This document shows, in pieces, positions 44,089 through 53,428 of a stretch of 64,000 nucleotides of DNA. Numbering within the stretch: the first letter of the stretch is position 1; each line of letters opens with the position of its first letter. Location of the stretch: NCBI GenBank assembly GCA_945883545.1, contig CAMCXT010000010.1, positions 1 to 64,000 of the forward strand, written 5' to 3'. Source of the stretch: Chitinophaga pinensis (lineage in GTDB: Bacteria; Bacteroidota; Bacteroidia; M30B66). Position numbers and translations under genes: made by a program. The notes beneath the pieces were generated by a model, which ran no database searches, had not been told where the DNA came from, and was given only the letters and a program-made list of their open reading frames with translations.

Positions 44089-44862
44089 TTAGCGGCTGAG
44101 CTTTTCGTTTACCCCCATTCCAAAGAGGGCATAATCGAATTTCACTGGATCAACTGGGTCGAGTTTTCTGAGGAATTCAGTGAGCTCTTCTACGGCGCGC
44201 CAATCATCCTGCTTTCTAATCAGGATGCCCAATTTACGTGCAACTCCGCCTGAATGAACATCCAATGGAATCATCAGTTGAGCCGATGATATCGAATTCC
44301 AAATGCCAAAGTCAATTTTCCTTTGGTCTTTTCTCACCATCCAACGAAGAAACATGTTGATTCTTTTGGCTGCTGATCCAGTCGAAGGATCTGCCAAATG
44401 CTTTGAACTTCCAACTGGAACATCTGCATCCAACATGATCTTTCTGAAATTTACGATCGAATGATAAACAGTTCCTTCAGCTGAACTAAACATCGATTCT
44501 AAACTCTGCTGCTGACGATAAATTTCACCCAATCTTCCAATAAAAAACTTGCAATCGTTTCTATTAAAGGTTCGATGCACGAAATCATTAAAGCGTGTAA
44601 GTTCTTTTTCTGAGTGATCAAGGATAAAATCGTGCGGCGCATCGTCCATTCTTTTCACCATTTCACGGGCATTTCGAATCAATGTTTTCCGCTGGCCCCA
44701 AGAAATAATGGCGGTTAGAAGTCCTGAAATTTCAATATCCTCTTTCTTTACAAATAGATGCGGTATGCTGATCGGATCATCTTCGATAAAGGTGAGCCTA
44801 TTGTATAAGTCAGCTTTCTCTTCGAGGATTTCTCCGATTTCGTGAAAACGATCATTCTTCAT
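44089..44862 (-). CDS. TIGR02757 family protein (DUF2400)
   Basis: A 257-residue cytoplasmic protein. FIEDDPISIPHLFVKKEDIE, EISGLLTAIISWGQRKTLI, NDFVHRTFNRNDCKFFIGRL, KRINMFLRWMVRKDQRKIDF, GIWNSISSAQLMIPLDVHSG and KFDYALFGMGV are the characteristic phrases of TIGR02757. The family is a helix-hairpin-helix DNA-glycosylase-like fold by homology, without a proven reaction. It overlaps by one base the stop of the preceding unknown gene (TAATG), so both are probably in one unit. Confidence 0.9.
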   Translation of the reverse strand: MKNDRFHEIGEILEEKADLYNRLTFIEDDPISIPHLFVKKEDIEISGLLTAIISWGQRKTLIRNAREMVKRMDDAPHDFILDHSEKELTRFNDFVHRTFNRNDCKFFIGRLGEIYRQQQSLESMFSSAEGTVYHSIVNFRKIMLDADVPVGSSKHLADPSTGSAAKRINMFLRWMVRKDQRKIDFGIWNSISSAQLMIPLDVHSGGVARKLGILIRKQDDWRAVEELTEFLRKLDPVDPVKFDYALFGMGVNEKLSR

Positions 44863-45464
44863 TATTCTTCCGAAAAATCAATACCACCCAAAACATCCCA
44901 AGCCGATGGATCTGGTGCATTCGGAAGCTGATTGATGGCATCTATTAAATTGTTGATCAGCTCATCGAAAACCAAAGCCATCATTTCTTCTTGCTCATCG
45001 ATTGATCTAAAGAAAACACGATCAATGGTTTCCTCCCAAACAGTAAGAATAACTTCTCCTGAAATTGAATCGGATTCTTGTTCATTCAACCGATCGATGA
45101 TGACTTTTTGAAGCCATTCATCTTCAGGTTCTGCAACCCATAAAATGGTGTATGATTCACCAAAAACTGTTGTGTCGTTTGCTTCATTCAACAAAGCGGA
45201 TGGCATTGTATCGAAATGAAATTCTCCAGCATTAAGTTCCTCTGGTGAAAACCTATATCCAGCATATTCCTTGGCTTCGCGCGTGTTTTGCAAAACTGGT
45301 TTCGGAATTTTCACCACCAATTCATCCATATTTGTGGCCCAATTCGCTTCTTCAAAACTCGTCATTTGGTATCCCTTCCCAGGAACAAACTGTGTAACTG
45401 CATTTTTAACAAGAGCATACCCTGGAAGTTGCTTATCAGCAAGGTATTGAAGAAATGGCGTCAT
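44862..45464 (-). CDS. Unknown acidic cytoplasmic protein
   Basis: A 200-residue protein without signal peptide or membrane segment. It begins MTPFLQYLADKQLPGYALVK; the rest is strongly acidic (for example LWVAEPEDEWLQKVIIDRLN, DEQEEMMALVFDEL), ending WDVLGGIDFSEE. I recognise no family. It precedes the TIGR02757 gene with an overlapping stop/start (TAATG), which suggests joint expression. No perfect -7 box was seen at the start. Confidence 0.65.
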   Translation of the reverse strand: MTPFLQYLADKQLPGYALVKNAVTQFVPGKGYQMTSFEEANWATNMDELVVKIPKPVLQNTREAKEYAGYRFSPEELNAGEFHFDTMPSALLNEANDTTVFGESYTILWVAEPEDEWLQKVIIDRLNEQESDSISGEVILTVWEETIDRVFFRSIDEQEEMMALVFDELINNLIDAINQLPNAPDPSAWDVLGGIDFSEE

Positions 45465-45674
45465 GAATCTATTTTTTCGGCAAGATATAAAAGGTTGATG
45501 TCGGATTAATAGAGAAACAAGCAGTTTCGAAATTTCTCGACTATCATAACATGCCCATCAGCTTGTCACTATGCATTGATTACATATTTTAAAAATTGAC
45601 GCTTTCATTAAATAAACAACAATGGATTGTCGAAAACGTTATTCATTCTATTTTCTATCGTCTGAAAATGGTCT

Positions 45675-45682
45675 GATCTTTG
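45675..45682 (+). promoter_or_regulatory. Possible -7 box for the 45708 T9SS cargo gene
   Basis: GATCTTTG differs from TAnnTTTG at its first base and lies 26 bases before the ATG. Confidence 0.35.
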
Positions 45683-45707
45683 TAAAACTCACGTAAATCA
45701 TAATCGC

Positions 45708-46526
45708 ATGAAACGATTGATACGAATTTCCTTACTAACCCTGATTTTATTGCCTCTACACACTGTTGTAGCGCAAAATTCTATTTGGAGCGATAACTTT
45801 GAAAGTTATACTGGAACAGGCAGCATACCAACCAATTTTGGCGGAGGAATGCGGGTTTATTCTAACCATGGAACTTCAGCTTCCAAAGCTTTAACCATAC
45901 AATTTTCACCCTTCAAAACTTCCGATTCTACAATCACCACTGTAATTGGTCCGATTTTTCAAGGAACAAATTTCACCTTTGATTACCGTTTTGTATCATA
46001 CATTGCTGGAGCAGCTTTCAACGGATACACTATTAATACCGACAAAGTTGAGGTTTTCGCTGCAATCGATGGAAGTAACAATTTCGGCGCTCCACTGCTA
46101 ACCATCAATTCGTCAAATCACATCTCTGCACTCGAATACGCAAGCAAATCGGTTGATCTGAGTGCCTTTGAAGGCCAAAATATCCAGATTAAAATTAGAG
46201 GTATTCGCGGAAATTCATCTGATTACTGGTTAGATCTCGACAATTTCAATGTTCAAACAGGATCTAACAGTATTGGTCAAAACACAATTCCTGAATTTAG
46301 TATCTACCCTAACCCATCTTCAGAAAAAATAGTAAGCCTACAATTGTCAGAACCCATGCATGGTGGAAAATTAGAACTTCACAATATGTTGGGATCCGTA
46401 GTATTGAAAAAGACAATCAACCAAACCAAAATCGATTTAGATGTGGAGCATCTTCCACGCGGAGTGTATTACGTTAAACTTGATAACGGTAAAAAACAAG
46501 TACTCAAAAAATTGGTACTTCGATAA
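45708..46526 (+). CDS. T9SS type A sorting domain protein
   Basis: A 272-residue secreted protein. Signal peptide about 1-22 (ending VVAQN); a jelly-roll type 'choice-of-anchor' domain about 25-185 (SIWSDNFESYTGTGSIPTNF, VDLSAFEGQNIQIKIRGIRG, DYWLDLDNFNVQ); and a type A sorting domain about 195-272 (FSIYPNPSSEKIVSLQL, LELHNMLGSVVLKKT, LPRGVYYVKLDNG, KKLVLR at the end). The C-terminal domain would be removed at export through the T9SS and the protein attached or released. The ligand is unknown. Confidence 0.9.
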   Translation: MKRLIRISLLTLILLPLHTVVAQNSIWSDNFESYTGTGSIPTNFGGGMRVYSNHGTSASKALTIQFSPFKTSDSTITTVIGPIFQGTNFTFDYRFVSYIAGAAFNGYTINTDKVEVFAAIDGSNNFGAPLLTINSSNHISALEYASKSVDLSAFEGQNIQIKIRGIRGNSSDYWLDLDNFNVQTGSNSIGQNTIPEFSIYPNPSSEKIVSLQLSEPMHGGKLELHNMLGSVVLKKTINQTKIDLDVEHLPRGVYYVKLDNGKKQVLKKLVLR

Positions 46527-46543
46527 CTCAAATACTTAAACGC

Positions 46544-46587
46544 AAAAGCGGCCTGATCATACCCCCTGATCAGGCCGCTTCGTTTTT
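46544..46587 (+). terminator. Strong intrinsic terminator after the T9SS cargo gene
   Basis: AAGCGGCCTGATCA and TGATCAGGCCGCTT form a perfect 14 bp stem with a 7-base loop TACCCCC, followed by CGTTTTT. Confidence 0.92.
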
Positions 46588-46923
46588 AGCACTTTAATTC
46601 GGCACTTCGAAAAATTAGAAAAACAATCTAACGTATCGAAGCGTGAAAATGAGCCGTTTTCCCATCGAACTCAAATTCGTTACAAACGATTTCATTGCTT
46701 TTTTTTATATGTCGTGCAGCAAATTTGCTCACACAAGCTAAACGAGCCCAAAGAAGCATTGTTGCACCATTTATGAATTATTTATTACACAAAAGTTAAG
46801 CCATTAAATCCACTGACTTTCAATCAACTAATCTACATTGTCAACACATTTATTCACTTCAACAACACATTATTTTTATCATCAAAAAGGGCTGCAAATC
46901 CCCTGAAGCGCTCAAAATTGGTC
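46588..46923. other. AT-rich intergenic region before gatB
   Basis: No gene or known element was seen in these 336 bases. A palindrome GCAAATTTGC occurs near 46720. The gatB promoter box lies at the right end. Confidence 0.6.
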
Positions 46924-46931
46924 TATATTTG
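46924..46931 (+). promoter_or_regulatory. gatB -7 box
   Basis: TATATTTG is a perfect match to TAnnTTTG, 27 bases before the ATG at 46959, and rules out the longer open frame as translated. Confidence 0.55.
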
Positions 46932-46958
46932 AAGCCGGAGACAATTCCAATTTATCAC

Positions 46959-48407
46959 ATGCATTCAAATCAGTACGAATCCGTTATCGGACTTGAAGTC
47001 CATATTCAGCTGTTAACGAAAAGTAAAGCATACGCATCCGATCCTGCAACTTTCGGTTCGCATCCAAACTCCAATATCAGTGTAATTACGCTCGGTCACC
47101 CAGGTACTTTACCAAAGGTGAACAAACGTTCGATCGAGTTTGCAGTGAAACTCGGGCTTGCCTGTGGCTGTAATATCACACGTGAAAATCAGTTTGCTCG
47201 TAAGAATTATTTCTACGCCGATTTGCCGAAGGGTTATCAAATCACACAAGACAAAACACCGATTTGTACTGGTGGAACGATCCATATCAAAACCAATTCT
47301 GTCGACAAAGACATCAACATTACACGAATCCACCTGGAAGAAGATGCTGGAAAAAGCATGCACGACCAAGATCCTTACGATTCTTTGATCGACTTAAATC
47401 GCGCTGGCGTGCCTTTGTTGGAGATGGTTTCTGAACCTGAAATGACATCTGCAGAAGAAGCTGGTGCCTATCTTACTGAAGTGCGCAAACTGGTTCGTTA
47501 TCTTGATATCTGCGATGGAAACCTCGAAGAAGGAAGTATGCGCTGCGATGCCAATATTTCGGTAAGATTGAAAGGCGATCCAAATTTGGGAACCAAGGTT
47601 GAAGTGAAAAACATGAATTCCATTCGAAATGTACAACGTGCTATCGATTTCGAAATTCAACGTCAAATCCAAATGTGCGAAACGGGCCAAAGAATCGATC
47701 AAGAAACCCGAAGTTTCGATGCAGTTAACGGAAGCACGTTCACCCTCAGAAGCAAGGAAAAGGCAAACGATTATCGCTATTTCCCTGAACCTGACATTTG
47801 TCCGGTGATTGTTGAACAATCCTACATCGAGAAAATTCGAAGTGAAATGCCAGCACTTCCAAACGAGCTGCACAAGCGCTTCACGGTCGATTTCCAACTT
47901 TCAGAATATGATGCAGGCATTCTCACCGAAAATAAGCAGATCGCACTGTTCTTCAATGCGTTAAGCAATCTAACTTCCAACTACAAAGCAGCTGCGAATT
48001 GGATCAATGGTCCTGTGAAATCGTGGTTGAATGAAAACGGTTTAGAAATCGATAGCTTCCCGCTGAAGCCTGCTGCCATCGCTGAATTGATCAGCCTCAT
48101 CGACGCAGGTCAGTTGAACTTTTCAATAGCGAGTCAGCGTGTTTTCCCTGAAATGCTTAAAACGCCAGAAGTTTCGGCCATTGATATCGCAACCGCAAAC
48201 AATTGGATCCAGGCAAATGACTCAAATGAATTGCAAGGTTGGATCGAAGAAGCCATCGCGAAATATCCAGGAAAAGTTGACGAATACAAAGCTGGTAAAA
48301 CCGGACTCATCGGACTTTTCATGGGAGAAGTCATGAAGATTTCGAAAGGAAAAGCAGATCCAAAAACATCTAGTCAATTACTTAAAGAAGCACTCGATAA
48401 AGCATGA
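46959..48407 (+). CDS. gatB: Asp-tRNA(Asn)/Glu-tRNA(Gln) amidotransferase subunit B
   Basis: With GatA and GatC it turns misacylated Glu-tRNA(Gln) or Asp-tRNA(Asn) into the correct forms. The 482-residue protein has SVIGLEVHIQLLTKSKAY, GHPGTLPKVNKRSIEFAVKL, ARKNYFYADLPKGYQITQ, INRAGVPL-type segment (LNRAGVPLLEMVSEPEM), EEGSMRCDANISVR, KNMNSIRNVQRAIDFEIQRQ and the C-terminal YqeY-like tail (about 330-482) that binds tRNA, ending SQLLKEALDK. gatA and gatC are not in the window. The stop overlaps the next start as ATGA. Confidence 0.97.
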   Translation: MHSNQYESVIGLEVHIQLLTKSKAYASDPATFGSHPNSNISVITLGHPGTLPKVNKRSIEFAVKLGLACGCNITRENQFARKNYFYADLPKGYQITQDKTPICTGGTIHIKTNSVDKDINITRIHLEEDAGKSMHDQDPYDSLIDLNRAGVPLLEMVSEPEMTSAEEAGAYLTEVRKLVRYLDICDGNLEEGSMRCDANISVRLKGDPNLGTKVEVKNMNSIRNVQRAIDFEIQRQIQMCETGQRIDQETRSFDAVNGSTFTLRSKEKANDYRYFPEPDICPVIVEQSYIEKIRSEMPALPNELHKRFTVDFQLSEYDAGILTENKQIALFFNALSNLTSNYKAAANWINGPVKSWLNENGLEIDSFPLKPAAIAELISLIDAGQLNFSIASQRVFPEMLKTPEVSAIDIATANNWIQANDSNELQGWIEEAIAKYPGKVDEYKAGKTGLIGLFMGEVMKISKGKADPKTSSQLLKEALDKA

Positions 48408-49531
48408 AAACCATCCAATCTCTCAAATCAATTTCCTTGTTGATGTTCGTGTTTGCTGCAGTTTTAACCGCCTGCGGATCGGATACAGCGAAGAATCCAC
48501 AGCTTTCTGGAACAGTTCAGAAACATGCAAAAGCCTGGTTGTATCTTGAGCAAATCATTGGAAACGATATTGCGACCATCGATTCTACGCAAACCGACGA
48601 CAAAGGGAATTTCACCTTCGATAAAAAGGTTAAAGTGAAAGACTTTTACCGTTTGAAAGTGAGCGCCAACAACACTGTTTTCGTGGTTCTCGATCCAACC
48701 GAATCGGTGAAATACGTGAACAATGGCATCTTGCTTCAACAAGAATACACTTTAGAAGGAAGCATCGAAGGCAAATTAACCCTCGACATTAAATCGATCC
48801 GATTGGGCATCAACAACCACCGCGATTCGTTGATGCGCGCCATCAATGATGCACCAGCCGAAGAACGTGGGAAATTGCAAATTTCAATGGAGCAAGGATT
48901 CAATGAATTTGTAGCTGCTCAATTAGAAAAGGCTAGAAAAATCATCCGCGACAATCCTGATAAAATCGCCACAATTACCGCTGCCGATTTGCTTGATCCA
49001 GACCAAGATTTTGCATCATATGATAGTTTAGCCAACAGCCTCAAAAAGAATTATCCAGCTTCAGGATTTGCTCAAAGTTTCATCAACCGTGTTGAGCAAA
49101 TGAAAGCTACAGCCGTTGGTGCTCTAGCGCCGGAAATAAACATGCCGAATCCAGATGGAAGCAACATTCCATTGTCTTCGCTCCGCGGAAAGGTAGTCTT
49201 GATCGATTTCTGGGCATCTTGGTGCGGTCCGTGCAGAGCCGAAAATCCGAACGTAGTGAAGTTGTATCAAGCCCAAAAAGCACAAGGTTTTGAAGTGTAT
49301 TCGGTATCGTTAGATAAAGACAAAAGCGCTTGGATCAAAGCCATCGAAAAAGACGGATTGGTTTGGCCTTCACATGTAAGCGACTTGGCCTATTGGAGTT
49401 CTTCAGTGGTAAAGCAATATGGTTTTCAAGGCATTCCGTTTACTGTGCTTATCGACCGCGAAGGAAAAATCGTGGCAAAAGGGCTTCGCGGACCACAATT
49501 GGAAGAAGCTGTTACCAAGCTTTTGAAATAA
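48404..49531 (+). CDS. TlpA-like thioredoxin lipoprotein with DUF4369 N-terminus
   Basis: A 375-residue periplasm-facing lipoprotein. The signal peptide ends at the lipobox LTAC (Cys24). Residues about 35-130 are a DUF4369-like domain (GTVQKHAKAWLYLEQIIGND, KVKDFYRLKVSANNTVFVVL). After a helical linker the C-terminal thioredoxin domain (from about 240) has GKVVLIDFWASWCGPCRAEN with Cys274 and Cys277 and later YGFQGIPFTVLIDREGKI with the cis-Pro. It should reduce or exchange disulphides of exported proteins. The coupling to gatB (ATGA) is by position only. Confidence 0.92.
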   Translation: MKTIQSLKSISLLMFVFAAVLTACGSDTAKNPQLSGTVQKHAKAWLYLEQIIGNDIATIDSTQTDDKGNFTFDKKVKVKDFYRLKVSANNTVFVVLDPTESVKYVNNGILLQQEYTLEGSIEGKLTLDIKSIRLGINNHRDSLMRAINDAPAEERGKLQISMEQGFNEFVAAQLEKARKIIRDNPDKIATITAADLLDPDQDFASYDSLANSLKKNYPASGFAQSFINRVEQMKATAVGALAPEINMPNPDGSNIPLSSLRGKVVLIDFWASWCGPCRAENPNVVKLYQAQKAQGFEVYSVSLDKDKSAWIKAIEKDGLVWPSHVSDLAYWSSSVVKQYGFQGIPFTVLIDREGKIVAKGLRGPQLEEAVTKLLK

Positions 49532-49572
49532 CATTCGGTGCATTGTAACATTCTTACCGCGCAAATTATCTC

Positions 49573-52500
49573 ATGCGCAAAAATGGAACTATGAAAAAAT
49601 TATACTTCTATCTTTCACTTGCAGGATTGCTTTTGAGCATCCAAACGATTACAGCTCAGGCATATTTTCAGCAAAAAGTGGATTATTCGATCCGTGTTCA
49701 AATGGATGATGTTCGCCACATGCTCATGGCTGAAGAAGCAGTGAAATACACCAACAACTCAACTGTTTCATTGAGTGAAATTTGGTTCCATTTATGGCCA
49801 AACGCTTACAAGAACAATGAAACTGCATTTGCTAAAGCTGAGTTGCTTTCAGGGAGTACGAAGTTTCAATATGCAAAAGATGAAGCAAGGGGTTATATCG
49901 ATAGCCTCGATTTCAAAGTAGATGGACAATCGGTGAAAATGGAATACCATCCTGAACACCAAGACATCTGTAAAATCACATTGAACAAAGCCTTAAATCC
50001 GGGCGAAACGATTACGATCACCACGCCATTTCGGGTAAAAATCCCATCATCGGCATTTTCAAGATTGGGGCATTATCAGCAGCAATATCAATTGTGCCAA
50101 TGGTACCCGAAACCAGCGGTATTCGACAGCAAAGGTTGGCATCCAATGCCGTATCTAAACCAGGGAGAGTTTTACTCAGAATTTGGAAATTACGAAGTGA
50201 GCATCACATTGCCTGAAAATTATGTAGTTGCTTCAAGCGGTGAAATGGTTTCGAATCCCGAAGAACTTGCTAGAATCGAAGCCAACATTGAGCAAACCGA
50301 AAGTTGGATGAAAGCAGGAATGGTAGTTTCGAAAGATACGCTTCGTTCAGCTTCCAAAATGAAAACCGTTGTTTACAAGCTCGACAACGTGCACGATTTC
50401 GCATGGTTCACCGACAAAGAATACAAGATCAAACGAGGCAGCGTAAAGCTGGAAAGATCAGGAAGAACCGTTGACACGTGGATTTATTTCACTCCGAAAA
50501 ATGCCAAAGCTTGGACAAACGGAGTTTCCTACGTGAATGATGCTGTGAAGTATTACTCGCGTTGGGTGGGCGATTATCCTTACAACGTTTGCAAAGCTTT
50601 GGATGGTGCATTAAGTGCTGGTGGAGGAATGGAATATCCAACAATCACCATCATCTCCCCTACTTCCGATACAACACAGTTGGATGAAGTGATTGCCCAT
50701 GAAGTTGGTCACAATTGGTTTTACGGGATCTTGGCATCCAACGAGCGCGACCATCCATGGATGGATGAAGGCACAAATTCATACTACGAAAACCGCTATA
50801 TGCGGGAGAAATATCCTGACCACAGCTTGATTTCGACAATGCTTCCGGATGGATATATCAAGACACTCGGACTGGACAAATTCGATAAATACTATATACA
50901 AACTGTTCCTTACCTGTTGTGTGCGAGAAATGCAATCGATCAACCGCTTAACTTGCATTCACACGATTATACTTCCATAAACTATGGAACGATGATCTAC
51001 ATGAAGACCGCTGTGGCTTACAACTATTTGGCAGCCTATCTCGGTCAGGAAAAGTTTGATGCGATGATGCTTGCCTATTTCGAAAAGTGGAAGTTCAAAC
51101 ATCCGTATCCAGAAGATTTCAGGAACCATGCAGAAACCTTCACTGGCGAAAAGTTAGATTGGTTTTTCGATGGCCTCATTGAATCCAGAAAGCGCGTGGA
51201 TTATGCCATTGGAGCAGCGAAAAAAACTGACAATGGCTACAAGGTTACCGTGAGAAATCACGGAGAAATTGCCGGACCAGTTTCAATTTCGATTAAGCAG
51301 GATGATTCTCAATTAAAAACATATTGGTTCAAGGGAAGCAGTAAAAAGCAGAAGCTTGAAATTCCTGCCGATTTAACCAAGAAAACTGACTTCATTTCGG
51401 TAAATGGAACAGGTCAAGTTTTGGATATAAATCCGAAAAACGACCTAAGAAAAATGCACGGAATCTTCAGAAAAGGTGCACCCAAAATTGGATTGATCAC
51501 CGGATTGGAGCGACCAGGAAAAAAGAACATCTATCTACTTCCTGCCACTGGATATAATGCTTACAATGGTTTAATGATTGGATTGGGCGTTTCGAATTTT
51601 GGAATCTTCCGTCGCAGGCTTGAATACTTTGCAGTTCCAATGTACGGTGTAAAAAACAAGGAATTGGCAGGATCTGCAATGATCAATTATCAATTCCGAC
51701 CAGTAAAAGGATCCATTCAAACCATTACCATCGGAACTTCTGCTGATAGATATGCGCTATTGTATGCTCCGAACTTTACAAAGTTAACGGGCAGTGTAAA
51801 AATCAGGTTCAAGGATAAAAATCATGCGCGCAAAACATTGGTTAAAGACCTGAATTACAGATATATTAGAATTGAAAGAGCTAATTCCATTTTGGGCAAT
51901 TTATTTACCAATTACAATGTTATAAACTTCTTACTCACCAACAACCATGTGCTCAAACCATGGTCGATGAATACTGAAATTCAACAAGCCAAAACATTCG
52001 TTAAGAGTTCAATTACCTACGAACGTTTCATTTCCTATCAGAAGAAAAAGAAGGGCCTCGATTTAAGAGTATTTGGCGGTGCATTCTTATACAGAAGCAA
52101 CGATTACAACCAAGGCGTTGATGCCCGTTTTCGCTTGAGCGGCCAGAATGGAGACCAAGACTATTTGTACGATAATATCTTCCTTGGGCGACAAGAAAAT
52201 ACCGGTGTGCTGTCGAGACAAATGTCGAATACCGATGGTGCTTTTGCCTTACCAACTTTCCTCGGACAGTCGGATCGATTCATGTTGGCAGCAAACTTCA
52301 AAACATCGTTGCCTTCTAAAATACCTTTTAAGGTGTATGCCAACCTAGCATATTTCGGATATACCACTCAAACAATTACTCCTTTGGCGATCATTTCAAG
52401 CAATGCAACGGATTTTGCAGGGGAAGCAGGATTGAGTTTACCAATCTTTGGAAAGAATTTCGAAATTTTCTTCCCGTTGGTTTACACAAAGAATTTAGGT

Positions 52501-52608
52501 GATGCTTTCAAATTTACAAGCAGCAACCTTTTCGAACAAAGAATCAGATTTGTGCTAAACATCAAACTTTTCAATCCGCTAGGTGCTATTCGCAACCTCG
52601 GTGCTTAA
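49573..52608 (+). CDS. M1 family metallopeptidase with C-terminal outer-membrane-like barrel
   Basis: A 1011-residue exported protein with signal peptide. The N-terminal half is an M1 aminopeptidase: beta-domain (EIWFHLWPNAYKNNETAF, DSLDFKVDGQSVKMEYHPEH, PFRVKIPSSAFSRLGHYQQQ), GAMEN-like GGGMEYPTITII, zinc site HEVGHNWF (His376, His380) and the third ligand Glu in DEGTNSYYE. After about residue 620 the second half is strand-rich with aromatic girdles (NKNIYLLPATGYNAYNGLMI-like, YFAVPMYGVKNKELAGSAMI, FVLNIKLFN) like an outer membrane barrel. Such a peptidase-barrel layout is found in some Bacteroidota but is not well studied. A second ATG at 49591 begins the signal peptide MKKLYFYLSLAG. Confidence 0.88.
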   Translation: MRKNGTMKKLYFYLSLAGLLLSIQTITAQAYFQQKVDYSIRVQMDDVRHMLMAEEAVKYTNNSTVSLSEIWFHLWPNAYKNNETAFAKAELLSGSTKFQYAKDEARGYIDSLDFKVDGQSVKMEYHPEHQDICKITLNKALNPGETITITTPFRVKIPSSAFSRLGHYQQQYQLCQWYPKPAVFDSKGWHPMPYLNQGEFYSEFGNYEVSITLPENYVVASSGEMVSNPEELARIEANIEQTESWMKAGMVVSKDTLRSASKMKTVVYKLDNVHDFAWFTDKEYKIKRGSVKLERSGRTVDTWIYFTPKNAKAWTNGVSYVNDAVKYYSRWVGDYPYNVCKALDGALSAGGGMEYPTITIISPTSDTTQLDEVIAHEVGHNWFYGILASNERDHPWMDEGTNSYYENRYMREKYPDHSLISTMLPDGYIKTLGLDKFDKYYIQTVPYLLCARNAIDQPLNLHSHDYTSINYGTMIYMKTAVAYNYLAAYLGQEKFDAMMLAYFEKWKFKHPYPEDFRNHAETFTGEKLDWFFDGLIESRKRVDYAIGAAKKTDNGYKVTVRNHGEIAGPVSISIKQDDSQLKTYWFKGSSKKQKLEIPADLTKKTDFISVNGTGQVLDINPKNDLRKMHGIFRKGAPKIGLITGLERPGKKNIYLLPATGYNAYNGLMIGLGVSNFGIFRRRLEYFAVPMYGVKNKELAGSAMINYQFRPVKGSIQTITIGTSADRYALLYAPNFTKLTGSVKIRFKDKNHARKTLVKDLNYRYIRIERANSILGNLFTNYNVINFLLTNNHVLKPWSMNTEIQQAKTFVKSSITYERFISYQKKKKGLDLRVFGGAFLYRSNDYNQGVDARFRLSGQNGDQDYLYDNIFLGRQENTGVLSRQMSNTDGAFALPTFLGQSDRFMLAANFKTSLPSKIPFKVYANLAYFGYTTQTITPLAIISSNATDFAGEAGLSLPIFGKNFEIFFPLVYTKNLGDAFKFTSSNLFEQRIRFVLNIKLFNPLGAIRNLGA

Positions 52609-53352
52609 ATGATGAAAAAGGTCTATTTCGCCAGCGATTTCCACTTAGGAACGCCCGATGAAGCATCGAGCCTCGTTCGGGAAAAGAAAATCGTGGAATG
52701 GTTGAATGCAGCTGCAATCGACGCAGAGTGCATTTACCTTGTTGGCGATCTATTCGATTTTTGGTTCGAATACAAACATGCTGTTCCGAGAGGCTACACA
52801 AGACTTCTCGGAACTTTATCACACCTTCGCGATCGAGGCATTCGGATCGAAATCTTCACCGGCAACCACGATATGTGGATGTTCGATTATCTCGAAAATG
52901 AATGTGGCCTCATCATCCACCGAAAGCCCATTCTTATTGAGTTCCAAGGCAAGAAAATCTTGCTCGGTCATGGCGATGGTTTAGGTCCGGGCGATCATGG
53001 ATACAAGTTCCTCAAGAAGGTTTTTGCCAATCCGTTTTGTCAGTGGTTATTTGCCCGATTGCATCCCAATTTAGGGATCGGAATGGCGAATTTTTGGTCG
53101 AGAAAAAGTCGGGAAACAGCTGCCGAAAAAGACCGATTTAAAGGTGAAGAACACGAATGGCTGCTGATCTATTCTAAAGAACAGTTGTTATTGCAACCAG
53201 ATATTGATTATTTCATTTTTGGCCACCGCCATCTTCCACTCGATCTGCAGGTTTCTGATTCCGTTCGGTATATAAACCTTGGCGATTGGTTTTCGAAGTG
53301 TACTTATGCCGTTTTGGAAAATGGCAAGCTGGAATTAAAATCCTACTGTTGA
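52609..53352 (+). CDS. lpxH: UDP-2,3-diacylglucosamine diphosphatase
   Basis: Makes lipid X in lipid A synthesis. The 247-residue metallophosphoesterase shows YFASDFHLGTPD, YLVGDLFDFWFEY, IEIFTGNHDMWMFDYL, LLGHGDGLGPGDHGYKF and FIFGHRHLPLDL, giving the full set of metal ligands (Asp, His, Asp, Asn, His, His, His). A second ATG follows directly. It begins right after the peptidase stop. Confidence 0.92.
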   Translation: MMKKVYFASDFHLGTPDEASSLVREKKIVEWLNAAAIDAECIYLVGDLFDFWFEYKHAVPRGYTRLLGTLSHLRDRGIRIEIFTGNHDMWMFDYLENECGLIIHRKPILIEFQGKKILLGHGDGLGPGDHGYKFLKKVFANPFCQWLFARLHPNLGIGMANFWSRKSRETAAEKDRFKGEEHEWLLIYSKEQLLLQPDIDYFIFGHRHLPLDLQVSDSVRYINLGDWFSKCTYAVLENGKLELKSYC

Positions 53353-53413
53353 TCTGTTCTATTTCAGGTCTTTACAATTTTTTAACAATCTGCTCAGCCG
53401 CATTTAATCGAGG

Positions 53414-53421
53414 TATATTTG
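53414..53421 (+). promoter_or_regulatory. dnaB -7 box
   Basis: TATATTTG is a perfect match to TAnnTTTG and ends 8 bases before the dnaB ATG; transcription about 4 bases after it would leave a leader of about 4 bases. Confidence 0.55.
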
Positions 53422-53428
53422 TTTTCTT

